A DNA stretch of 64,000 nucleotides from Neonectria sp. B-13 (GCA_002682825.1 NOKP01000004.1:2105607-2169606), one strand, 5' to 3'; shown: positions 49,087 to 62,200, counted from the first letter of the stretch. Numbers and translations are program-made. Notes: generated by a model from the sequence alone, not told the origin.

Positions 49087-50910
49087 AGCCCGTCGACGGA
49101 CTGCGGCTAGGTACCTGGGAGGTACAGCGGTTGCAACCAAGGTCTTATGTACCCCCACCAACGACCTGCACCCCTGTTGCTGTCCGCATAGGATCGACGG
49201 TGTCCGTGGAACCCTGCGCTGCACGGGTAGCAGCATCTGGACAACGACCACCCAACGATGAATGGGCAATGAGAATGGGTGATTTGGTGATGGCGCCATG
49301 GATCATGGAAGATGGAAGATGGAAGATGCTGAAAAAGGAGCACAGCACAACACACGCGCATGCAGTGCGCACACAGGCGACTGCAGACTGCAGAACGCAC
49401 TCTGTTGCATGCGCTGCATGCGCTGCTGCACTCACTCAGCACTCAGCGCGTTGCGCCACCTGCCGCGCCGTGCAGCCGCCTGCACGGTCTACCCGACTCT
49501 GCAACGCTATGTGGTGATAGGTACTTAGGGTGCCTTGCGATGCCATCCCCTCCGCCCAGCGGCCGACTTGTTGTGGCCGCCTGGAAATGCAAATGTAACG
49601 GATCCGGTGCCGGATCCGGGGGTGCAAGTTCGCCGTATGGCTTTCGTGGTTTCGTGGGCGTCCGGCCAATGTACCTGAGCTAGTTGACTCAGGGGGTCGT
49701 CCCGTCTGTTCTCACCTCAGAGATGCGAAAACAGCTCTATTCGTACGTGGCAGAGGTCGAGAGGCCGAGAGGTCGAGAGGCATTCCTCACCTTGGACTGA
49801 AAGAGTGTTGGGTGGTACTTTGGCATGCAAGTTAACCACAGGTACCGAGTTGCGAGTTTTCTCCAAGCCCGGTCGCCAGGACCTGTCTGTTCCCTTCCAT
49901 TCTTGTTCGAGGATTAATCTCGCCTCCCCGATATAACGCCCTAATCCCGCCAGCAGGCCCGCAGGGACAGGGAAGAGAGAGCGACCTAGACACTCCCAGG
50001 CGACGTACCTGAAGGTAGCAGCGCACCAACCTGCTAGTACGGAGTACCTGCCTTAGGGCCATTAGCAACCTGAGGCAAGCATAGAACCCTCACATCATTC
50101 CCAGGAGTACCCCAACCAGAAGGTACCCAGACTACTAGTACCTCGTGCCAACCGTCTCCTCCTCGTCGGGCGCTATCCTCGCCCCTCCGACACCCCTGGA
50201 CCCCCCCCCGAAATCCAGCGGGGCCCCCCTCTAAACCTCGTGCCAGCCCAGGGCCCGGTCCCCCCAAATGGCAAATGCGCCCCAAATCCCCTCGCCTCCC
50301 GCAACCGCAACCGCGACCACGGGCATCCACCCTCCACCACATCCTGGGCCGCATTCCGCATTCGTCCCATCTCCAGTCGGCTAAACCACCACCTTCACTT
50401 CCACCACCACCATTGCTTCGTCTGCTCGTCTTCTGAGACAACATCGCCGGGATCGGGCTCGCCGACCATTCGCGACTGACCGCCTGTGAACCAGCTCGCT
50501 TTCCACGCGTCTCCCGGCCTTCAAACCCGCTTCAGCTTTAACATCAAAGCCAGAATTGCAGGCGCGCCATCATCACCACCACCAAACCACAACCACAACC
50601 ACAACCACAACCAACAACAACAAGAATAACAACAACTTCGCTGCCGCCGTCGTCATAATCCGTTTCAACTACACCTTCATTCCCTTCCATCTCTTGCCGA
50701 AACCTCTTTCGTTGTTGCTTTACTACCTTGTCTTCCTCCCTTCGCGCCGTTCCTGGCCTTCTTACTCCATGCCCATACCACGTGTTTCCTCATGATGCGA
50801 CTCTGATCGTCACCTAATCTCGTTGCTTTCCCTTCCCCTCCCTTCCCTCTCCCCACCTTCTCTTCCTCTCTCTTCCTCTCGGGCACCCGATCTTTCGTCT
50901 CCCGCCCGCA

Positions 50911-52956
50911 ATGGAGAGCCTTGATGGGATGCTCATGGTCCCTCCAGACCGTGGCCAGATCCTTGGCAGGGCTGTTTGGAAGGTATGTTTGCTGTTTAAC
51001 TCCTGTAACGATTTGCATCGAGGATAGTGCCCCTGACTTCAATCACCACCCGATAGATGCGATATGTAGTCGTTGGGAGACGCACCGCCTCGATCGGCCA
51101 ACAGGGCAACTCGAGTCCTAGCTACTCTCATCTGGTGACCAGCAGCCGGAATAATAGTTTAACTCCCAAACCTACTGTGAAGACGCCCACTGATGAATGT
51201 TGCCTCTTCATCTACAAACACAAGGTGTGTTGACTCGAAACCAGCCCTACCGGCCAACCCCGAGATTTCCCCCGAGACAGACGCTGATGAAAGCCAACTT
51301 CAGGAGGATACCGACCCGAGCCAACAATGGCCCCTCAGCGGCATCACCGATTGCCAAGTCCAAATGGTCGCCCACCGGAAGCAAGGCCCCGTTCTACCGA
51401 CCCTCATCATCACCATGTCCGACAAAGAGCGAAAACGACGCTCCAGCCGCGCAGCTGGCCTCATTTCCTCGAGCAAGGAGGCCAGCGCCAGTACCATGTG
51501 GTTTCGTACGCCACAAGACGACCACCACCCGAGTCTGCATGAATGGGCACGCTTTATTCTATCCAAGAAGTCACCCATGAGTCCCGAGAGCCCCATGTCC
51601 CCCCAATTCACCAACCCGTTTGCGCCACGATCCCGCGATCAAGCCGATTACTTCTCGCGCCCGAATAGTGGTAACCAGCCCGGCCGATCCGATGCTCGCG
51701 CCCTCCAACACAAGAGCTCCGCAAATACACACTCCACTGGGATTCGCGATAGGCCCCTCACCTTCAGTTCCGAGTCTCTCAGTCTGCGCTCCAAGCGGAG
51801 CGACGTTTCCTCGCCCTCAAGCTCCAATTACCCCCTTCAGAACATGGCTTACCCGATCCCTGGTCAGCACTATACCACCGTGCTGCCCACTGACCTCCCC
51901 TCTCCTATCAACACCACAGGCGACTACCAGGGAGAATTTATTGAGGGATGGACTGCTGCCCAAGGGAGATCCTCGACAATGAGCTCACCCATCCGAGGGA
52001 GAGACAGCATTAGCTCACAGACCCCACAACCCTCAATCACAGCGACTGATTCAAGCTCCCCCCCAGGCCCTCGCGAGACCATCCTCGATAGAGCCTTCCA
52101 ATTAAGGTGTATTCCAGGATCTGAACAGGAAGTCCCTGGAGAAGAGAAGCTGAGCTCCTTGGCGCGGTTCGAGGCGCTGATGCGTGAGGCCGACCAAAGG
52201 CGAAAACAGAGGGAAGCCGCAGAACGAGCGCAACAGATGGCAATTCGCAGCGCCTTTGAGGCGTCTGACAGCTCAGATGAGGCCCAAGACCGGGGGGACT
52301 CGGACGATTCAGACGAGGACGCATATGGCCGTATCCCGGAGCGACGTGGTCCAGCCTTGATCCCCCCCACAACACAACGCGCCTTGCAGTTCATTGCAGG
52401 CCGACGCGAGCCCGCCCAACCTCAGAGCTCCGTCAGACCACCAACCTCTAGGACTCCAGTTAATACGAGAGCTGATGCTGCAGTCGCAGCCAACCAAGCT
52501 CCTCCCATGCGCCCACACACTGCCAACGCCAAAAGCCGGCCTAACCCGTCGCAAAGGATACAGAGTACCTCCCAGCTAGCAGCAGCCATGGCTAATGTGG
52601 ACATGTCGACATCGTCCAGCAAGCCTTCGGCTAAGCCTTCCGAGGAAGCCACCCCTCGCTCCAATGGAGACAAGCGACTGTCCATCTCCAGCACCAAAAG
52701 GTTGAGTTTCACCGAGTTTACCAAGAGACTCTCTAGCACCAGCAGCTTACTGCTAGTCCAGACGAACGCTAGTGGGGGCAGCAGCCGAGGAAGCAGTGAG
52801 ATCGATGTCCAGCCCTCGTCCGTACCCCGTGGGACATTGAACCCGCGAGGAACCGGACCGCCTCCGCGAGATCGAGAACGGGACGGAAGCGACAGGAAAT
52901 GCGGGTGGCGGAACAGCGTTGTTGGTGTCATCGGCACCGAGGGTGGCTTTCTTTAA
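50911..52956 (+). CDS. Conserved fungal protein: N-terminal PH-like domain and long disordered tail
   Basis: Three exons (50911-50982, 51057-51224, 51304-52956) encode 630 residues. Residues about 18-165 have the beta-strand and final-helix pattern of a PH-like domain: GRAVWKMRYVVVG, CCLFIYKHK, WPLSGITDCQVQMV, PVLPTLIITMS, a basic loop KERKRRSSR, STMWFRTP, then helix LHEWARFIL. The remaining 460 residues are Ser/Pro-rich and disordered, with SPMSPESPMSP repeats, a helical charged segment (LMREADQRRKQREAAERAQQ, about 320-345), an acidic SDSSDEAQDRGDSDDSDED stretch and basic Ser/Thr clusters near the end. A membrane- or cortex-associated adaptor is possible; the function is unknown. Exon 3 alone is open from 51193, but exons 1 and 2 complete the fold. 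An alternative acceptor at 51280 would shift the frame. Confidence 0.8.
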
Positions 52957-53826
52957 ACGACTCCCGTGGAATCGAAAGGCAGGGAAGCCTCTTCTGACCT
53001 TGGCCAACATCATCTTCACCATAATCTTCACCATCCACACCTGGAGCTACTGATTTGTTTTCTTTTTGTTGCGTGCATCCATACAGGGCAAGGGCATTGA
53101 TACATTGGGCGGCTTTGGATGTTTTGTACTATTTTGATACCAGATGATGCTTCGCCATCATGACGCTTACGACGCGGCGGAGAGGGCCTGCTGGACAAAC
53201 AGGCCTAGGCGTTTTTGTTGATGTTGGATAAACTCTACTACCCGAGCATTCAACGGGCTTTGCAATCGTGTCTTGGGGGCAATCAATAGGATAGCCGCCA
53301 TGGAATTTGTGTGCTGGGGCCAACGAAGCGAGAGGGCAAATGTAACGAAGCTATAATGAGCTGATATGTCTGGTGGCACCACGAATTGAAGAAAGTTCGA
53401 TTCTCTGTACGATTTAGAAACGGGAAAGCTCTATAGTGGTTTGGGGCATCCCATACTATGACGATGGAACCTAGGTAGAAATATCAATCTTGTTTGGTTG
53501 ACACGAGCATACGATGAAATGGGCCACGGATGACTGTATGACGAGTGTATAGTTGTGGTATATTCTAAACGGGCAATGCTTCCTCTCATTTTTTGGCCCT
53601 CTTAATAATCTTGGCATCTCGCATGTCTTTTGCAGTGCACTAGTACTGTTCCTTTTTTCATTCATCTTTTATTTGAGATGTCTTGTCCACCCCCCCCCCC
53701 ACCTGCCAATCAATACATTGACTTGGCTATCCTCCCTGACTCCTGGTATCCTTTTCAAATCCCGTCTTGAATTCCTTCTTGACCGCATCCTCGCAACCGC
53801 ATATCTGCTTGAGGGCATGGCGAAGC
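52957..53826. other. Convergent intergenic region with poly-C run
   Basis: About 870 bp between the stop codons of the PH-like gene and cse1. Contains an 11-bp C homopolymer at 53690-53700. No coding signal or RNA gene. A GTTCGATTC word at 53396 was considered as a tRNA B-box and rejected for lack of a T-stem. Confidence 0.5.
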
Positions 53827-56800
53827 TCATCGGATGTACTTGACTATAGCCTCTTGCTCCTCGGGGCTAAGACGCTGGCTGATGAAGCCCTCAATAGCAC
53901 CACTGTGTCGTTGGTTGGCAGCGACCATGTACTCCTTAACCCACTTGGTAACATCGAGAACCTCGGGGAAGTCATCTCTAACCAGAGCCCTGCAAGTGTT
54001 AAGCGCGGTAAAAGACATGCCGAAGCCGATGTCGTCAACATCTGCCTCAGCAACGATCTCGTCGCCAGAACCCACAACCACGGTAGGCGGGTTGGCCAGG
54101 AGGGAGAGCAAAATGCGACAGCTGTTAGCCCAGCCCTTCAGGAACTTCTGTCCAAAGGCTTGTGAGTCACACAAAGTTTTGGTCAGAGACACGACCGCGA
54201 CCTTGCGGTCCACAGGCCGAGCTAGCTTCTCCGTCTCCGCCAGAACGAAGGCAGGATACACCTTTGTGAAGACGCCCGCCTCGACTTGATCCGACTGCTG
54301 AATGAAATAATCGGCACCGAACCCAACATCCGATCTGGCAGACACGAGATGGTAGAATCTGACGAAGCGCAGCTTGAACGAATCCGCAGGGGCACCCTGC
54401 AACTTGGTGTAGAGAAGCCGGAGTACGGTACCAAAGTAGGGCTCCAAAACCGAGCTAGGACGATTGTTAGCTGCTGTCTGGGTGTTGCTAATTAATGTAA
54501 ATAGAAAAACTCACGGCTCAAAGGACTTGACGATGGAATCCAGCAGATCAAAGGCATGTAACTCCGACTTTTTTCCGCTTAGAAGCTTCTGGAAAATGCC
54601 GAGCACAGGCTCAAGCTGATTCTCCGCGATAACAGTCTGAGAGGCACGAGGAATGACAGCTGACAGCAGACGAGTGCAAGCGGGGACATTGCCTCGCGTC
54701 TCCCAAAGGGGAGGGTTCAGCAAGGGACCTAGCAGGGCCTTGTAGTTGCCCGAGATCGCCTCATTCGGGCTGGACTCGAGCAATTGTGCAAGGATCTGGA
54801 AGACATATTGCATAAACTCTGGAGATTTTGTCAGTGGAGGCGCCTTTTTAACGAGTCTAAAATGGTTGCTTACCCGAAACATCTTCCACTAGAATCTGGT
54901 GGAAGGGCTCCCACAGCTTATCGTTGAAGAGAGCAGGGTTGCTTGGAGCGCAGTACCGAACAAGAGCACCGATAGCCTCAAAATGATAGTAGTAGAACCG
55001 GGGGTTGCTTGGGTTCTGCTTCATGACGTTCGTGATTAAGATGAGATGGGTTAGGACATTGTCCAAGATGGCCGCAGCACCGTCCTTGATGACAATGAGA
55101 ATTCTCATGACGCAACGCATTAGGAACTCGTTCTCCTGAAGTTTGGAAGGACTCGACTCCTTCTCAATAAGCTTGAAAAGATGGCCAAGTAAATCTTTGG
55201 AGAATGGCTCGACATCTTCGCGAGGGAACATGGAAACGCCAGAGTCGTCGGTAAGGAACAAGACTCGCTCCACGGCAATGGCGGCGTAGGTGTACACCAC
55301 GTAGTTGTCCGAGTTGAGGTTCTGAATCAAAGGCCCCAGAGCTACCTTCCACTGCTCCTTGGACAGCTGGCTGCGGAATGTGTAAAGGTACTTGATGGCG
55401 TCCACCTTCGAGATGGGCTCCACGCCCTCGTTGGAAACTAGGTCCTGGGCAATGTGTTGTTCGAAAAACTGGACCACATTGACCAAGGGATTGACCGTCT
55501 TAACACCCTGCGCGGCGGTGACGGCGCCTTTAGCTGCAATGGATATGAAGAGATAGATGGCGGTGTCCTTGGCCTTCCAGTCCGATTTGTCCTGGGAAAG
55601 GTAGTGGCTGATGTACTTGGAGACGACAGTGGTGACAGGGGCCTCGAACTTCTCCTGAAGCTTTCGCAAGAAGTCGGTCGCGGAGCGGCGTCTTGAGTCT
55701 GTGTCGGAGCCTTCTAGATCTCGTCGGATAAACTCGATGGGCTCGTCCTCGAACAGCTCCATATCAGACTCACGGAGTCCCACATTTGGCAAGATGACCT
55801 TTTCCACAATCTGTGTGAGTACCTCTTCGCTGTTGAAGATTCCAGAGTGCTCCTTTGTTGAGGCGACGGCTGTGAGGAAGTGCAAAGCCTTGCTGACGAT
55901 GATGTCGTACTTGGTCTCGATGCCTGTGGATGATAGAAGGTTCCAAGCCTTCTCGATGAAGGGCTGGCAGTACTTGGAGAAGTCTTCGTCGTACTTAACA
56001 GTGTAGAGCTCCAGTACCTCGCAGATGTCAGCCTTGACGGTGTCTACTATACTCGTCTCGGTGTCATCGTCGGTTTCCAATAACGGGTTGGCATATGTGA
56101 GGTACTTGTGGAGAAGCTCAGAGATGCTGGCCAGGTTCTCCTCGAAGATGGGCGGTAGGTCGTGGCATGACATATCGCTCAGAATCTTGATCTGGAGATC
56201 CAGAGTCTCGAACCAGCCTTTTAGAGCATCCCTGTTGTTCACGTTCTCGGAAATCTTGGTGTCGGTGGTCTGTAGCAAAGTCTGTGAGTACGGAGCAGGT
56301 GTTGGAATTGAAGACTACGTTGTGACTTACAACCAGGAGCTGAACGAAGGATTGGCCAAATGTCTCAATGACATGGTTGATTTCCATGTACAGCTCATCG
56401 GTGCGGAACAAGGGTCGCCATCGCGCAAAGATGGAGTGTGCGACCTCGAGGACGCCAACGTTGATCTTGGGGTCGGTAGCAGAGAATCGGCTGACAAGTT
56501 CCTACAAAGAGCGAATGTGAGCGTTGGCCACGTGCACCTGAGGATTGAGGACGACGGACCTGAGTAAGGGTATCCCACCGTCTCCAAAAGTCAGAGTCGG
56601 CAATGACGCTAATAGCATCACCGAGCTGAGCCTGGATGTTGGCGGGGGACTCGATCATGAGACCAATGAGGCGCTCTTTGATAGTTTGGACCTCATCCTG
56701 GGGTAGCTTGTAGTTGCCCTCTTCATCCTGCAAAGAAATTTCCAGTTCAGTATTTGTTTGGCCGATGGGTTGACGGAGGGGCGGGCAGGAGCAGGACAGG

Positions 56801-57113
56801 AGGATTCGGAGCCTCAACGCACCACATAGTTTGATCGGATGAAGTTCTTGAAGGCCAAGGCAGCAGCGAGGCGAGTCTTGGTGGGGAGCGAGGCTGAGCT
56901 AACAATGTTGAGCAGGCTGAGCGAGTACTGGGGCTTGGCCGCCTCGAGCTTGAGGGCGGATTCGGCTGTTGAGACGGGTTTGTTTATTAGCCAGAGATCG
57001 CGGGGCAACGACGGGGTAGGAGGGCAACGGGGTGAAGAGGTACCTTTGCGGTGCTGGGAGGGATCGAGCGTTGCGTCAAGCAACTGAGAGATGTGGCCAA
57101 TGTCTGCCGCCAT
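53827..57113 (-). CDS. cse1: Exportin Cse1/CAS, recycles importin alpha
   Basis: Seven minus-strand exons (57113-57044, 56965-56823, 56727-56560, 56501-56331, 56269-54874, 54818-54515, 54454-53827) encode 959 residues, matching the family. It is a HEAT-repeat karyopherin that exports importin alpha from the nucleus with RanGTP. Seen: an importin-beta N-terminal domain (HRKAESALKLEAAKPQYSLSLLNI, then ALAFKNFIRSNYV), the conserved FWRRWDTLTQELVSRF, FRTDELYMEINHVIETFG, the central Cse1 block (DEPIEFIRRDLEGSDTDSRRR), and the C-terminal CAS domain (FEPSVLEPYFGTVLRLLYTKLQ). Most introns lie near the 5' end. The acceptor of intron 4 is ambiguous: CAG at 56270 (used here) or CAG at 56282, which would insert Thr-Leu-Leu-Gln in frame; both leave the protein open. 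Confidence 0.96.
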
Positions 57114-59254
57114 GATGGATGGTTGCGAGAGGAGACGAGACGGAGTGTGGGCGGATGGGGGAGGAAAGAGGGAGAAGAGGCGGTGATGGCGGGGGTTTGG
57201 TTTGCCTTGGTTTGGTTTGCAAGCTGTTGTGAGGTCAGCTCCGGCTGCCAGGCAATCAGAGCGACCAGAGCTTTTTTTTCTTCTCTCCGGCTCTTTGTTG
57301 GTTGTTGGTTGCATTGGAAACCACTAGTAGCGGTAGGTATCGTTGCCGAGCACTAAACCTGGTCTGGCAGCTCCCTGCTAGGGACGGGTGCTGGGAGCCA
57401 GGGGATGGCCTGGAATCACAGGGCATGTAGACTCTTACAGCGAGCGGGAGGCAGGCTGCTCACAAGCCCAGTGCAAGCTGAAAGGCGCTCCCGCCACGGT
57501 TGAGGCGCCCGGCTCCAACAAACGGTTCCATAGTACTCCGTAAGTAGTAGTAGAACGCGCACTTGCTGTGTACCTACTACTGGTACCTTTGGTATTGACA
57601 GAAGTCTATGGGTGAACAGGATGAGGAAACACAAGACACCGTCATTTTGTTGAGAAAGAGGCCTTTCGTTGTCAGATATCCAGTGGCGAATGGATATGTC
57701 AACTATTGGATTGTTTAAGCCATTACTTCATCAAAGAAAAGATTCGTTGCGAAATCTGACTGAGACATGGCATTCGCAAAATGAAGACGATGCGATTCTG
57801 CTTCAGTACCTTCTACTTATTCCTACCACAGGTACCTACTTGGTTTGATGTACCGTCTACCTGCCTATCTGGATTCCGACTTTGACAAATCATCGTCGAA
57901 CCGAGGTGTCGTATTGTCGCGGGAAACCTGGTGTGACTTTGCGTTCATCCCCCCCTCCTCACCCGCAAATTCATCAGGTCGGGTGGTCTACATGGCACCG
58001 GGCGGGCTACTTGTACTTCGGGTATTTTGTACAAGATTTCGACCTGCCTTGAGGAACTAGAGGTTCGAGCCGGTATTATGTCTAGCCCTACTTTGTATGG
58101 ACATGACACTCGCGAGGGAACAGAAGTGCCACCTGGTATCCCGTTTCTGTCCTTATATCTCCTATCCCCGTTTTGTGTAGCATACAGCGACAAACTCTAG
58201 CCTTCATCCGTAAAACTGCAGGTACGCAGTGGCTGCCCAGTTTAGCATGCTGTTGATGCTTTGCATGATTGGCTCCCCGACCTGGAACAGCAAGGCGAAG
58301 GTAAGGTACCCTCTGTCAGAAGTACCTTGCAGTTGCCGCACCGTCGATGAGATCCCTGGACCGTTCGCGCGCTACCCCCTAAAAAGCCAGCCACTAGAGG
58401 CGCGACGTGCGGCTGCCTTGCCCGGAAAAGCCCAGCTCGTGCTCGACAAGGTAAGTACTAGTAGCTCCTCACGGTACTTGGCGCGAAGTACCTCACCTGA
58501 TCGACGGGCCCTGCATCTACCTCCAGCCATTGTCCAAGTCAGAGTCTGACGACAGCCTGCCTTCCATTAGTAGTACCTTAAGATCTCTTTCAACCCACTT
58601 CGACCTTGAATCATTCAACTTTGGACCCTCAACATCGCCTCTCCTCTCTCTCTCGCACTCCATTCATTCTCGACCCACGGCCTCTCTAGCCGACTCGTCC
58701 TCCAGCTACTTTCGCTCCTATACGTCCCGTTTTAGCCGCTCACAACGTCGCCTACTCGCTCCCCCCCCGCCGCCCTGTCCGCCGTCCGCCGTCCGTTGTT
58801 CTGTCGCTCACCTCCCGCCCGCCCACTTCGCCATTATCACCTTCAACCTACAACCTCTCGTTCGTCTCGTGGCCCTTTAATGGCCGCCTCTCCCACCGCC
58901 TCCCCCCGTCTTCCTCCTCGACACTTCGCGACGCCCTTGCCAACCTTGGTAGCACATGTTTCGTTGGTGAGACTTGCCTGCGCAGCCTGCCCAACCTGCT
59001 CCTGCATACTACATCCGAGACCCTGCGCCGTCCATCGCACCCATCGCACAACATTCCCAGACGTGCTACATCTGGATGCCCTCGCCCCCGGTCCTCTTCT
59101 GCACCCTTCCTTCTGATACAGAGTTTCTGTTTACTGGTCCCCTTATCGATGCCATCCGCTGTCCATCTTTGTCTTTTGCTTTTGCTTTCCGCCGACCAAC
59201 GTGCCATACAGATGACGGCGAACCCACCACACGGACATCCGGTTCCTTGCTAAC
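57114..59254. other. Divergent intergenic region, cse1/tsc2, with GTACCT words
   Basis: About 2.1 kb between divergent 5' ends. The segment 57530-58590 has many GTACCT/AGGTAC words (see findings). The part 58590-59254 is CT-rich (CCTCTCCTCTCTCTCTCGC) and probably the tsc2 promoter and leader. No credible gene seen. Confidence 0.5.
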
Positions 59255-62200
59255 ATGTTGCGCCGTCTAGCCTCGCTTAGCCACCAAGACCCCGAGACTT
59301 CACAAGAGCACATGTCCCTGCAACCAGGAGATGTTCCATCGTCGCCAGATCTGTCCCGTCCGGGAGGCCTCGCCAACGTTCTACGCGGCCTGACAAGCTC
59401 AAAGCTCTCCAAGTCATCACCATCGATTGCCTCTCCGTCGTCCTCGGCCGCGATACCTACCGCCGAATTCGTCCATGCTCCCCCTACGAATGCTCCCCAA
59501 AGGCTCTCGCCAATTCACATGGAGTCCTTTGAGGTGCTCAAGAATGGGTCTCTCAGTGAGCGCATCGCCGCTGCGAACACCCTGAGATTCGCTATTTCGG
59601 AGTATCCGCTCGATCCCGTCCTAGATATCTGGTACGCTGCAAAGGACCTCATCGATCCCGCAAAACCCCCGGCCGCCCGAACCGCAGGCTGGGAGCTTCT
59701 GACCGAGTGCGTCAAGCACGCTGCCTCTACCGATCTTGAGCGCCAGGAGTATTTTACCACCCTATCTTCACCCGCGCACTCTGAAGATTTCCACCTTCAA
59801 CTAGCAGCGCTTGTGGATCTTACACACCGTGGCCGCGTCCTGACTGGCTTCGATTACGAACTTATCCCTTTGCTGACCACTTGGCTCCGAGACACCTACA
59901 GCACCGTACGCTTGGCCCCGCGCAAGGCCCCAAGAGGCAGTAAGAGTTCTACGAGAAGCCGGGTGGCCACCGCTGGCGAAGAAAAGAACCTCTCCCAACT
60001 ATTTGCTTTCTTGATCGACGTGACCAAATTCAGCTTCAATAATGCCGACGAGACTGCCGTGATCGCATTGATCGATAGGCTCTTGGCCATTTGTGTGAGC
60101 ACCAACGTGGAAGATGACCTGAGATCAAGCATCGCTGTCATTGACACCATTGTGACCTTCGGCTCGATACCCCGCTCGAAACTCAAGGGCTGCGTCCAGG
60201 TGCTGAGTTCCATCTACTGTATGGTCGAAAAACTCCAAAAGGATGCGTGGCACACCATCTCCAATCTCTGCAAGTCTCACAACGGCCCCTCCACCGTCCG
60301 TATCCTACTCGACATCTTGCGCAACAATCCTGCCGATGGCACCAAAGAGAGGGACTCCAATCGGGAGATTCGTGGCGCGCTCTCCGTCCTACAGAAGCTG
60401 CTATCCAAGAGCCCGGAGCAAGGATACCCTCCCGTTCCGTATGCCTTGGTAGCCGACGGACTCTCCACCATTGCCAAGACAACAACATCTGTCAGGACCT
60501 GTGTCGCTGCTCTTCAATTTATCAACTTTCTATTCGACGATGAACAAGGTAACATTCACCGCCTAATCATCGACGAGGACTGGACGGTTATTTTGGATGC
60601 TGCTTCAGAATGTTCCAAGAAGGCGCCACTCGAGCACTATGAGGCAGAAAGACTTCGAGGCCACGCGAGGGAAGAGCGCCCGGAAGATGCTGTTGGTCGG
60701 GAGCTCATCTCTCTCATCAAGCGACTCGATGTTCTTGTAAATCAAAAGACCGGTGACTTCGTCCCACGACAAACTGTCGTCAAATTCCTCACTGAGGTCC
60801 ACCAGCTACTTCCAGACGCAACAGTATCTGCAGTACTTGACTACTTTCAACAATTCAGGTGCTGCTCCCCTTCTGATCTTCATTGGGAAGACAATTTGGC
60901 CCTAGTCTTGAAGGGTTTCTTTGGCAATCGGGACCGATCGTCCCATATCCGACTCCGAGCGCTGGAAACCATCATGGACGCATACGAAATTGTCGACCTC
61001 GTTGGCGATGATCCTGAGCAGAGCTTCATCCCACATCTAGCCAAGAGCGTCCTTCAAGACGTGGCAGAAGAAGACGATGTGCTGGTTCTCGAAGCTATCA
61101 TGTCCTTGATGATTTCCGTTGTAGCATCGTGTGAAATGGAGCTTTTTGAGTACATCATCGATGCCCTAAGGGGTATTGCCGTGAGCGATCGATTGAAATC
61201 GCCCATCGCATCCTCAGCCTCGCCGAATCCTTTCGCTTCAGCCCCTTCCGCTGAATCCGAATCTCTACCACAGCAGTCGCCTTCGAATGTGGTTGCAAAG
61301 GGATATGTAAAAATGTTCGTGCAAACTATGGAATTTCACAGCGCGAAGAGTATTCGTTTGTTCAATACCCTGGTCAACATCGCAAAATCCAATCATTGCG
61401 AGGTGGACGCGCGGTTGACTGCTATGAAGCTTTTGTTTCGACTACGAGGTGACTGGGCCAATCGAATCTTCATTACAAAAGTCCTCGAGACCAACTTCCT
61501 TGCTGCTTCCATTTGTCGCACCGAAGATTCCTTCGCCAAGAGACAGGCCGAAGAAGCCGCCCAGGCATTGCGACTGTCGAGAAGTGAGCATGGTAGCTCG
61601 TCTCGCTCCTCGCGTGGGATATCTTTTGGACAGGGCCAGGCACACGAAAGGGGCAATCCGACTCGATCTGCCAGCGGCGCCGGGCTTAGGAGCAGCCCTG
61701 GTCGATACTATCAACTATGGAGTCTCCCGGACCCCGTGGCCTTACCAGAGGGCGTTACTGGGGCTGTTAGCCCGGTCTTGGTCTCTCATATCTCAGAACC
61801 CAATGAGGACAAGTCCGACAAAACTGATTTCGACGAATATGAGGAGAAGTCTAGCGAAGGGACGAACGGTGTCCGGCCTGGCGCGCTGAATATTGCTGGC
61901 TGGCTTGAGGCCGTTCTCAGTCTTCTTCATGGCTGTGACTGGGAAGTCTACAGCTTCATTCTGGTTCATCTTCCTTCGCAGCTGAGCAATCATGCTCTGT
62001 TTCGGGACGCCATTCCGCAGGTTCAAGAGCTACGGCGGCTTGTTTGCGAACACATTCGAGCCAACAGTTTCCAGGAGCCGCCGAATGCGTCAGGCTTGCG
62101 TCGGGCCGACGTGGCCATCTGTCTCTTCCACAGCCTGACGATGATCCTAAGCTATCACATTTATTTCCAGAAAGGAGAAGAGGACGAAATTGTGAAAACC

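Larger units (their letters stand above)
43415..50910. other. 7.5-kb gene-free stretch with dispersed short repeats
   Basis: The longest gene-poor stretch in the window. Open frames up to 263 codons exist but are compositionally poor and match nothing I recognise. It contains hexa- and heptanucleotide tandem repeats (44829-44853, 49046-49086), a GAAGATG triplet repeat (49305-49330), CTGCAG/GCATGC-rich sequence (49380-49450), and TACGGAGTA words. The right end (50380-50910) is CA/CT-rich and is the promoter and leader of the next gene. No tRNA, transposase or reverse-transcriptase signal was seen. Confidence 0.45.

Noticed and set aside
48640..49299. 219-codon minus-strand open frame
   Set aside because: Crosses the CCTGGCT tandem repeat and shows no conserved motif.
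53385..53410. GTTCGATTC as a tRNA B-box
   Set aside because: Flanking bases do not form a T-stem, and no A-box or acceptor stem is found at the right distance.
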